Positions 33,971 to 43,561 of a stretch of 64,000 nucleotides of DNA are shown in pieces. Source of the stretch: Sequoia sempervirens. Its lineage: Eukaryota > Streptophyta > Pinopsida > Cupressales > Cupressaceae. The notes under the pieces were generated by a model. It saw nothing but the letters and a program-made list of their open reading frames with translations. It ran no database searches and was not told where the DNA came from. Every line of letters begins with the position of its first letter. Position 1 is the stretch's first letter. Location: the NCBI GenBank assembly GCA_007258455.2, contig VDFB02262711.1, forward strand, positions 62,001-126,000. Reading direction: 5' to 3'. The position numbers were made by a program, and so were the translations under genes.

Positions 33971-34255
33971 GCCTTTCAGACCAAGGGAGGACACTTCCTA
34001 AGAAATTAGAGTAAGGGTCCGTTCACCACATCAGCACCACCTAATCATATGGTGCCTCTGAATCAAAGTGTTGACAATAACCCTCCTCCACCAAAAGGTC
34101 CACCTGACTTCCATAACAAAGGTAATTCACCTAGTGTTACTAAATGTAATGCAAGTTATAACACAAAATTTGATATTGTTTCTGAGATGTAGAAACAGAA
34201 AACCTCTCTATCATATTTTGGCATCCTAAAGTGGTGCCCTGCCCAACGAGAGATA
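33971..34255 (+). pseudogene. gag-protease spacer of element E
   Basis: Same frame as gag, with stops at 34007 and 34190. Pro-rich (NNPPPPKGPPDFHNKG), then SYFGILKWCPAQREIM leading to protease. Confidence 0.6.
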
Positions 34256-34837
34256 ATGCTAAAATCCTTGGAACAAGATGATAAATCAAAAGGGAAAAAT
34301 AAGGTGGCACCTACTACAGACATGAAGGCAACTTTGTACATAAGCAAAGTAAGTACCCCACCATTTCTTTTAAGTTTAAGAATCTATAGGAAGAATCTAC
34401 ATAATTGTCTACTAGATTCAGGGGCTTCTGGCAATGTTATGCCATTTTCTATTTGCAAGAAATTGGGATTGAACCCTATCCAAACAAACAAGAAGGTCAT
34501 CCAACTTGATAAAATAGAGGTTAATGTAGTTGGATAATTGAGAAATATACATGTGCAAGTAGGGTCTGACCCTAGGATTTTAACCAATATAGATATTCAA
34601 GTAGCAGACATTCCCGAGACTTATGGTATGTTGTTGAGCAGAGATTTGATTAAAAGTATAGGGGGATATCTCTCACTCGACTTTTCACATATGTGGCTAC
34701 CATGGAGGGGAGTGCCTACGCAGATTAGGATTGAAAGTGAACCTCGCCTCAAGCATATCATCACTGAGTATGATTGTCCCAATGAGGTAGCTTATTTTGA
34801 AACCAAGATAGGGGTTTATAAAGAGAAGAAATTTTAA
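34256..34837 (+). pseudogene. retropepsin of element E
   Basis: Aspartic protease in frame with gag. Active-site NCLLDSGASGNVMPFSICKK at about 34400-34460 (Asp-Ser-Gly), then VQVGSDPRILTNIDIQV and a conserved ETYGMLLSRDLIKSIGGYL, the C-terminal hydrophobic-Gly region. One stop at 34535, where Gln is likely. The gag-pro fusion ends at 34837, and the next domain is in another frame. Confidence 0.85.
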
Positions 34838-34914
34838 CCTTTTCGGTTTTTCATTCTAAAGATTTGTCAACACAAAAATTCCGTGATCCCATGATTAATG
34901 AAAACCAATAGGGA

Positions 34915-36087
34915 TTGATCAAGAAGTTGCAACAAGATCAGCTAGTCTTAGGGGAAGATATCAATTTGCAGATTCTTCTACTCCCTAATTGGTGCAGGGT
35001 ACATTACCAAAATCATTTGGAATTGACTTGCCAACCCTGCATCAATATTTTAAATCATGTTTCCCAAACTGAGGAAACTAGCCTAAGTCACCTTGAGACC
35101 GTTGTAGATCACCTCTCATTTGAAGCCCAAAATGCAATAATGTTAACCAGGGATAATATACCTTCAAAGGGAGTCCCTCCTCAACTTGAACTTACCCAGG
35201 TCACAATACCAAATCAACATAGTTACAAAGAAAAACCCCAAGGTTTGTTTGATACCCCTGCACTCACAAGTATACTAAAACTCAAGGGATTAATCGAAGA
35301 TACAAGTGATTGTCAAAAGGATAGCCTCAAATTACATAATATATCTAAGCAAGAACTAGAAATTGCACCTGAGGAACCTACTGAACACCCCTTCCCAATG
35401 TTTGACGCAAAAGATCAAGTGGCCCCACCTACGGCTCATCTTATCCAAATGCCCACAATAACCTCAAAGGGATCAACCCCGGCTCATGATCAACTATGGA
35501 CCCTCACGTTTAATGGATCCAAGTCCAAAATAGGCTGTGGTGTTGGGATTGAATTAACCAACCCGAAAGGGAAAACTTTCTTTGCTTCTTACAAGTTGCA
35601 GTTTAGATGCACTAACAACATAGCAGAATATGAAGCTTTAGCTCGGGGGATGATGTTCGCACATAAGAAGAAAGTTACTACCTTGATGGTTAAAGGAGAT
35701 TCAGAAGTAGTTATCAGGCAAGTGCGTAGCCAATATACATGTCACAATAAAAGGCTGGCAGCATATAGAAATCGGGTATGGAACCTGATTGAAGATTTTG
35801 ATGCTTTTGGGATCAGTTTAATCCCTAGAGAGGAGAATCAGATAGTTGATTCATTAGCTGTTTCCACAAGTACCCTGGAACCCATGCAAGGCTCCAAGCT
35901 TAAGAGATTATCAGTAGAGTTGATTTCCACCCTAGCTGTTCCTAATAACATCAAGAACTTTCAGGTTTTTGATGATGATAGACATATCCTTGCTTTTCTA
36001 GCAAGCTCAGATGTTTTTGAAGGACAGATCATCGATGAGTCCAACAGGGATCAAGGAGACTGGAACCCTGAAGACTGCGATACATAG
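34915..36087 (+). pseudogene. archaeal-type RNase H of element E, placed between protease and RT
   Basis: 390 open codons. The first half is a linker (LVLGEDINLQILLLPNWCR, APPTAHLIQMP). The RNase H runs about 35490-35880: LWTLTFNGSKSKIGCGVGIEL, RCTNNIAEYEALARGMMFA, LMVKGDSEVVIRQVRSQY, IPREENQIVDSLA. Catalytic Glu (AEYEAL), Asp (KGDSE) and the last Asp (QIVDSLA) are present. The first Asp of the FDGS motif is Asn (codon AAT at 35512-35514), so this copy would be inactive. A one-base G to A change explains it. The domain is in the same frame as RT (36517). This order, protease - aRH - RT - RNase H - integrase, differs from element D in the same window. Confidence 0.85.
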
Positions 36088-36126
36088 GGGGTCCTCAATT
36101 TAAAAATTAATAGCATTCCCAAGGGA

Positions 36127-36516
36127 ATGGTAGCCTTAGAAAGAATTTTTGATTCAAACCCAAGGGCTTGGGAAAAGGTATCAACCGAGGATAAAGGAGG
36201 TGAATATGAAACTGTTAACCTAGCTGATTCTAGCCTTGGAAGAAATGTCTACATAGGGAAAGCTTGCCTTGAAGCAATCATAAAAGATATACTAAGGGCA
36301 CTGAAGAAGGATATTGCTGCAATAGCTTGGGGATATGAATATCTAAAGACATTTGATGCTTCTGTGATAACTCATAATATTCCTTTGAAGCCTGAAGCTA
36401 AACCATTTCGGTAGAAACAGCGTCTTGTCAACGCCTTGATTGAACCACTGATCTTTAAGGAAGTTCATAAATTATTTTCTACAAGAATAATCTTCCCTGT
36501 ACGACATTGAACATGG
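36127..36516 (+). pseudogene. linker before RT in element E
   Basis: Open 36127-36414 in the RT frame, then a stop at 36412-36414 where Gln is expected (PFR*KQR). Contains the motif before RT (DIAAIAWGYEYLKTFDASVITH, IPLKPEAKPFR). Confidence 0.75.
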
Positions 36517-37290
36517 GTGGCTAACTTGGTTCCAGTCCGTAAGAAAAATGGAGAGATTAGGCTATGTGTAGATTTCAGGAATCTGAATAGAGCTTCAGAA
36601 AAAGACAACTATCCACTCCCTTCACTGGACGAAGTCTTGCAAACTATTAATGGGTCCCAGATGATATCATTCTTGGATGGCTATTCTGGATACAATCAGG
36701 TCATTGTTGATTATGAAGATAGAATGAAGACAGCCTTCACTACTAAGTGGGAAACATTTGCTTACAGAAGGATGCCATTTAATTTGATAAACGTTGGAGC
36801 AACCTTTCAGCATGCCATGGGCATAGCATTCAAAGATCTAATTGGTAAATGCATCATCGTTTACATGGATGACCTGACAGTATTTTCTAAAGATAGACTA
36901 AATCATGCTGCAGACTTGGCTAAAGTTCTTGAAAGATGTATCCAGTATGGTGTCTCCCTGAATCCTAAAAAGTGTGTTTTCGAGGTTTCTAAAGGGTAAC
37001 TTTTGGGACACATAATCTCAAAAAGAGGAATATCGATCGATCCAGACTGAGTTGAGTCCATTCTGAAGATAACCATGCTAGGAAGCAAAAAGGAGATGAG
37101 ATCTTTCTTTGGAAATATCAACTTCGTGAGAAAGTTTATCACAGGTTTTGCAAAAATTGTGAAGCCATTGAATGAAATGATGAAGAAAGATGTTGTAATA
37201 GAATGGAGTAACGAGGAAAAGGCCACATTTTCTCAAGTCAAACAATCCATTTCGGAAGCACCAGTCCTCACCAGCCCTGACTACTTGAAG
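36517..37290 (+). pseudogene. reverse transcriptase of element E
   Basis: Motifs: NLVPVRKKNGEIRLCVDFRN, ISFLDGYSGYNQV, FTTKWETFAYRRMPFNLIN, VYMDDL with the active-site YMDD at 36862-36873, LNPKKCVFEVSKG, LLGHIISKRGI. Connection to 37260 (RSFFGNINFVRKFI, FAKIVKPLNEMMKKD). Usual PFGL is PFNL here and the usual Gly of the GTFxY motif is Glu. Stops only at 36997 and 37049. Highest RT integrity in the window. Confidence 0.9.
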
Positions 37291-37700
37291 CCTTTTTTAT
37301 TTATTCTTTTGCTTCTGAACATTCTTGTGCAGCTGTCCTAACTCAACGAAGAGAAGAGGGAGAGGAGAGGCCAATTGCTTTCATGAGTTCCCCGTTTAAG
37401 AATGTCAAAGTTAAGTACCCACCTCTTGAAAAGAAAGCTTTTGCATTGGTTAGAGCTGTCAAGAAGTTTAGACAATACATCCTCTGAAGTCAAATTATTG
37501 TTGTAGTTCCTGATGCTACTGTAAAGTCTCTACTCATGCAGAGCGAGTTGGGAGAACGAAGGGGGAAGTGGATGGCCATTTTGTAAGAGTTTGATCTAGA
37601 GATTCGCCCTATGAAACTTGTTTGTGGTCTGGGCCTGTCTAAATCCATAGCTAATGCTGGTGAGAACATTATATGTCAGCAATACACAACGCAGTCTTTT
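37291..37700 (+). pseudogene. gypsy RNase H of element E
   Basis: After a one-base shift near 37305 the frame reads FYSFASEHSCAAVLTQRREE, FMSSPFKNVKVKYPPLEKKA, FALVRAVKKFRQYIL, PDATVKSLLMQSELGERRGK, EFDLEIRPMKL. Replacement of the first Asp (YSFAS) resembles the degenerate RNase H of Tat elements. Stops at about 37486 and 37584 fit CGA to TGA and CAA to TAA. Confidence 0.75.
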
Positions 37701-38956
37701 TCCAACGACCCTTGGTATGCCAATATCATCTGTTTCATGCTTAATAATCGGTGCCCAGAGGGAATGAATACGACTCAAAGGAGAGGAATGAGAATGAAGA
37801 GCTCCCATTATATGCTCAAAGGAGGATTGCTCTATAGGAAAAATTTTGAGGGAGTGTACCTACGTACGATGCCTTGATCAGAAAGAGGCTAAACACGTGA
37901 TTGTTGAATTCCTTGGAAACATGGCACAGGTCATGGTTCTGTGGATTCGTTAGCACATCAAATCCTCAGATCTGGTTATTACTGGCCATGTGTGTTCAAA
38001 GATGCCCATCAACATGTAAGAACATGTCACATATTCCAAATTTTTGCATCAAAAAAATGCCATTGCAGCCTATTTATGAGGTAAGGCCATTTGCCCAATG
38101 GGCACTAGATTTTATTGGGGTAATTAACCCAAATTCTTTTGTAGGACAAAAATTTATTTTGACTACCACGGATTACTGTACGAGATGGACAGAGGCTATA
38201 CCTTACAAGAATAGCACAACGAAGGTGGTAATCAAATTCCTCACTAAATGCATCACAACTAGGTTTGGAGTACCCTTCGCATTGGTATGTGACAATGGCT
38301 CTTCCTTTTCTTCTACTGAGTTCATTTCATGGGCTTATGATCACAAAATTTTTTTGAAGTATTCTTCAAACTATTACCCACAAGGAAATGGAGTTGCAGA
38401 ATCAACTAATAAGAATCTCTTAGGGGTAATCAAAAAATTGCTAGAGAACAATCCTAAGGACTGGCATACCCAGCTAAGATTTGTGTTATTGGCAGATAGG
38501 ACTAGGATCAAGGCTGCTTTAAAGACTTCACTGTTTAAGCTAGTGTATGGCCAAGAGCATGTGTTCCCTATTCACTTGCAAATACCTATCGTTGAGTTTA
38601 TGCAAAAATTCTACTCTAGTGATGATAGGATTGAAGTAAGATTAGCTGGTTTATTGAAATTAGAAGAGCAGAGAGATGTCGCCTTGCAACAATTCTTTAC
38701 AAACCAAGCCATTGTCAAACGTTGGTTTGACAAAAGAGCCAAAATCAAGGCTTTCAGAATATCAGACCTTGTGCTGCTATGGGACAAAGCTAATGAAAAG
38801 AAGGGCAACCACCAGAAATTTGATAAGCTTTGGTTGGGTCCCTATCAAATTGTTGAGATCCTAGGAGAAAATGCTTTCAAGCTGAGTAGTTTAATTGGAG
38901 AACCTGTTCCATTGCCTGTCAATAGACAATTTCTTAAACATTATTTTGAGTTGTGA
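37701..38956 (+). pseudogene. integrase of element E
   Basis: The N-terminal zinc domain (about 37780-38040) is frameshifted: fragments such as RMKSSHYMLKGGLLYRKNF and YYWPCVFKDAHQHV lie in different frames. The catalytic core is open: Asp 38108 (WALDFIG), Asp 38291 (VCDNGS) and Glu 38399 (GVAESTNK), with 35 residues between the last two. The C-terminal domain continues to 38956 with FRISDLVLLWDKANEKKGNH and FDKLWLGPYQIVEI. A 351-codon open frame covers core and C-terminus. Confidence 0.9.
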
Positions 38957-40029
38957 AGTTTGGTATTTTTGCTAGGCTGTGCATTTATGTAAATAATTGG
39001 TTTTTCTGTTTGTAAATAGCTTTTTTTTTTATTTTTTATTTTTTTGTAAATAGTTTTTTTGTTGTTCTGCTTGTAAATAGTTTTGTTGTTTGATTGTTTG
39101 TTCTTTCTTCCTGTCCTTTCATTTCCTTTGTTGTTTGGTGTCTGTCTTGTTTTGTTCTTTGGGGTTTCTCTGTTCTTTCCATCTTGAAATGGTGGGTTGT
39201 TATCTAAAGTATACTTTGGTTATTAGGAGAGAATTGGTTTAGATATTTTCAAATTTTCTGATTGGATGATTTTGTCCTAAATTCATTGTTTTATGCCCAT
39301 TATCAATAAGAGTTGTGGCAACTCTTGAAAACAAGGTGCAAAATAAACAATCTTCATTAACTACCTCTGAATCTGTCACAAATCACCAAGATCATCTCCC
39401 TTTGTAATGGTATATTTGTCCTAGGATGATAGTGTTGTAAGATTTGAATGAAAATTTTGATCCCCCAAATGCTGTTATGAGGCCCATGGTAGTTTTCAAC
39501 CCAGAACAGATGCCTGACATCTGACATATTAAAAAGAAAATTTGAATGAAATATCTGAAACTCCAAGATTAAAGAAAAGAAAAGAGAATTATCTAAAAGA
39601 AAAGAAGACTCAATATGAATGGGTGATTCCAGTATCTCTACTGGATCTATGGACGCCTGACTGGCAGTAGAGCAATGCTGTGAGAAAACTAGAGGTATCT
39701 TCATCGGGGCTATGGATGTCTGACTGGCAGCGGAGCAATGCCCAGGATATCATTGCACAACAGCTAAAGGGAATCAACTCATGTAGTTCAAATCTTGCAC
39801 TATTTTGTTCAAAAGATGAGGAAAACTTTATAAAAGGATGATGCACCATCAAGCACACACATAGATTCTAGGTAGCCAGTGTTCATTTACATTTGAGATT
39901 CTAGCTCAGCCTTAGTTGTTAAAACTGACCCAACTGGAGTTGTGATGTTCATAAACCATGAGTTTTGGGTAGCTGAATCCTTCAATTTCTTGAAAATGGT
40001 TAAACCATTTTCCCAGTCGAGTCGCCATT
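38957..40029 (+). other. 3' non-coding region of element E
   Basis: Starts with T-rich imperfect repeats of TTGTAAATAGTTTT (about 39010-39090). An imperfect 62-bp repeat lies near 39645-39740 (CTGACTGGCAGTAGAGCAATGC and its variant). A perfect 9-bp inverted repeat AAAATGGTT / AACCATTTT at 39993-40011 lies 19 bases before the 3' LTR. No purine-rich PPT is visible next to the LTR, which is unusual. Confidence 0.6.
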
Positions 40030-42472
40030 TTTTATGCCTTGCATAACCACCCCATTTTATTCTGGAACAAAATGGGTCCCCCTTTTTCTTTTGTTTTCTT
40101 CGCCTTTGGTTGTCTGGTTTGGTCTTAGGAGTTCTTTTTTTTTCCTCCTAAGTCTGTCTTTTGTTCTATCAGATTTGGTTCTGCCTCAGCTGGAGTTGGG
40201 TTCCTTTTGTTAAAATTAAAGAAATGATGAAAAAATTATATATTTTATATGCTTCTAAGGACTAATGGAGACATTGTTTTACAGGATTAAATCATGCTCC
40301 TGATGCATTTCTTAAAGGAGTCACTAGGAAAGCATACCTCAATTGGATTTGGCATAAAATTCCTCAAAAAAGAAAGTCGGTGAGACCCTCCTGTTGTCTT
40401 GCCAACTAGCAGTGTGTTCTATTCATTTGAAATACACCGGTCACCCAGACATTTCAGTCGCCATAATTTTTTATGTATCTCGCCGACTGGAATGAGGTCT
40501 CAGCGAAACGAGGTGGCTTCGGAGTAAGGTCTTGTCGACAGATGAAAGTCTGACCTACAGTTGTTGTGAACAAGGCCATCAGCAGGGAGAAAGATTTGCA
40601 TTCGCTATGAGGTCTAGCTGAATGGTGGAAGTCTGGGTGAAAGGGTTTGCTTCGGGGTGATGTCTCCCCGATAGGGTAAAGTCTCACCGAAATGTTTGGT
40701 GCTTGGGGAGATGTCTCGCCGATGGTTGTTAGTCCCACCGAAGGATTCTCCCTTCGGTGTAATGTTTTGAGCTCGGGGAGATGTCTGGCTGAAAGAATGA
40801 GGTCTTGCTGAAATGAAAGAAGGGTGGCTCAGTGTAATGTCTCACTAACCATTGGAAGTCTCACCAAAGGTTTGTGGCTTCAGTATGACATCTTGTCGAC
40901 TGAGGGGAGTCTTGCCGATAGCGATGGACTTGCCAATGGAAAAGGATATTAGTATGACTCTTAGTGCCCGCTATGACCTCTTGCCGATAGCGATTGTCTC
41001 TACGACAATTTTGGGATATCACTATGACTCTGGCCACTCGCTATGAACTCTTGCCAACAGTTTTATGCTATGACGATGCTGCTGTGAAGTATAATCGCAT
41101 CGGGGAGACATGGCTAGTGTCCCACCGACATGCGATTTTGTCTGAGGAACTTTGACCCCCCCCCAAAATCTTATGTGGTATGTGTTCCACCAATCAAAGG
41201 AGGATGAGGGTGAATCATTGGCAGTTTGACTATGGTGACCGTCCTGTGAAGAAGATCAACAGAGCGTGAATGATGTGGATCTTACTCTGAGATCAAAAGG
41301 GATGGAGTAGCTCGGTGAACAATGGTGTGGGGAGCTGGGATCTCTACTGGCAAAGGTAGATCTACATTTATGATGGTGCTCCAAAACATTCAAGGCAGCT
41401 CTGATGGAAGTTCGAAGGTGGACACAGAGGCCAAAAGTTATTGCAATGGTTGCAAAAGATATAAGGGCTACTCCTGAGGGCGATCCTTCACTGACATGGA
41501 CACCGGGGATGCACATTTAATGCATCAGGAGCTTTATTCCAAAAGATCTGAGGGTCGACCCTTCTATAATAGATTGATATTTTTGTAAACCCTAAAGCAG
41601 GGGCCAGCACATTCTTTTTGGCACATTCTATATATATGGCATTTTTGCCTCTTTTTAGAGATATAGGGTAGAGTAGAGGATAGATAGAGATTTCAGAGAA
41701 AGAGTAAGAAAAAGGAGATACATAGAGAGAGATAGATTTTGAACAGTTGGAATTTTCTGAAAGTAGAGAAACTTAAGAGTAGAATAGAGTAGGAGCTAGA
41801 TTCAGCAGAGGCAGTAATGTATCTTTCAAGTTTTCTTAGTGTAGATGGAGATGATTTGAAGACATGGATTTTTTGTACACTGGTGATTATGCCAAATTTG
41901 TAAGTGTTGCTTATTTGTTTCACCAACAGTAAAAGCAACCAGATTTAAATCTACTTCATATTATGTTTCAGAATGGTAGTTATCTTGGGTTAATCATTTG
42001 ATTTGCAAAGCTTTCAAGGAATGAAATTTTATTTTATGTTTTGTCTAAATGGTGATTTATAATCTGTTGTTGAAGTTAGCACTGTGAATGAATGAAACTA
42101 TGTGTTAATCACAAGTTAATTTTGTTCTCCAGTTTTAGTTAGCAATTCCTTGAAAGGTAACAAATCTAGTTAAGTTGGATGAATTATCATTCTCTTCAGT
42201 TCCAAAGCTTTGATCTATCTTTTTTGTTTCTTTAAAACCCCAGTTAAAGTAGGTTTGAATTTATGTTTGATCTTAGAACAATCCAGAAGCTCAACATTAG
42301 CAGGCCCCTTGAACATTATAGTTCACATCAACCATTGAGTGAAATCAGCACAATCAAGAACCGATTACCAAGACCTTGGGAGTTAGATATCCATGTGTTA
42401 TTCTTTCTCTTTCAAGAGAGCAGAATAGTAATATTTTGTTTACTATTGTTGTGCTCATCTGACCCATTAGCA
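40030..42472 (+). mobile_element. 3' LTR of element E
   Basis: About 2.44 kb matching 29704-32219. It starts TTTTATGCC (first TG mutated to TT) and ends at ...TTAGCA. Target duplication CCTCT at 42473-42477 matches 29699-29703. The 40440-41100 segment holds the second copy of the GCCGA-rich array, and TATA is at 41629-41637. Confidence 0.9.
40440..41100 (+). repeat. degenerate GTCTCGCCGA repeat array in E 3' LTR
   Basis: Second copy of the array described for the 5' LTR, with the same unit order and slightly more decayed (several GCCGA to GCTGA, GCCTA or ACCGA changes). Confidence 0.6.
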
Positions 42473-42477
42473 CCTCT

Positions 42478-43413
42478 TTCTGCCTCTCATTTGAGGGTTA
42501 GAAGACATCAAACTAGCTCTCTCTCCACTTGATCCAACTTTGAGACTTCTTCTTTGATAGCACTGCACTCACAGGTGAAGCCATGTCGGACTGAGGTCCT
42601 CCCAGTAACAATAGCAGCTCTCAAGCAAGCACTCAACGGTGTGCCTGTGCTCTCTGGAGAGGGCCTTGGCCCGTGGGTAACGCTCTCTCTCTCTCACTTT
42701 CCTTTTATATTCATTTGTTTGCTATTTCATGGTGCGGGTTCTACTCCCAAGGGGGTATTGCTTTCACCACACACTTATCATGGTGTGGGTTCTACTCCTG
42801 AGTGGGTATTGCTTTCACCACATGCTTTGTTCACTTCTTTAGCATTCCTTTCCAACTTGGTTGTTCATGGAGGTGGGAACACCAAAGTGGGGTATGACTG
42901 AAGCAAGCCCCTACATAGCCACCCAACAACTTTCTCCTTGGCCTTTTGTGTGTAGGTCACGAGAAGGATCTTGGAGTGAAGATTCAAATGTCCAAAGAAA
43001 GGTAAGCCTTCCCCAAGCATCTTTGTATTTACTTCAGTATTTGGTTTTTTGATTACTCAAACAGTCTCGTACAGACTACTCCTAAGTTTGGAAGTAGGAT
43101 CTATTTCTATCTGTTGAGTTCCTGAGTTCTTTGTTGCTCAGGATGCTAGTGCGTCTTTTAGATGATAGTGCATCGCGCTAGCATTCTAGAACTTCGTTGA
43201 CGTCTTCTAACTGAGAGCTCCCTCTTCCGAGAATAGAATCCTTAGGTCTGGCTCTCTCAGGGTCTCTAATAGTTTGTTCCTAAAGCATAATTGATTTTTA
43301 GTTCTTTATTGTTTTATTAATCTATTATTCTGAGGTGTATAAGGGAAATTCGTTCATTGGTGATCTCTTGAGAAAGGAGAGACCCGTGTGCAACGAATCC
43401 CCCTTATATCACA
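42478..43413 (+). mobile_element. 3' LTR of element D, second part
   Basis: Resumes at CTGCCTCTCATTTGAGG, matching 19672 of the 5' LTR, and ends at TATATCACA, like 20536. Contains a 51-bp tandem duplication (42728-42778 and 42779-42829) that is single in the 5' LTR (about 19920-19970). Confidence 0.9.
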
Positions 43414-43561
43414 ATTTATCGTATTCTAATTTCACATTCTTGTAAATATTGTTGACATAAATAAATATCACATTTTTTTCATATATCTGACATAGTATTT
43501 TGTAGAATTAGGCAATACATTATAATCATGATAGTTGACAAATTTGTTTGACATTCTAGCT

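Noticed and set aside
35400..35900. The upstream RNase H in E as a separate inserted element or host gene
   Set aside because: It is in the same frame as RT, with no boundaries or target duplications, so it belongs to E's pol.
19313..43418. Target site duplication of element D
   Set aside because: Flanking 5-mers ATATT and ATTTA do not match. The element is supported by LTRs and PPT, but the TSD is not claimed.
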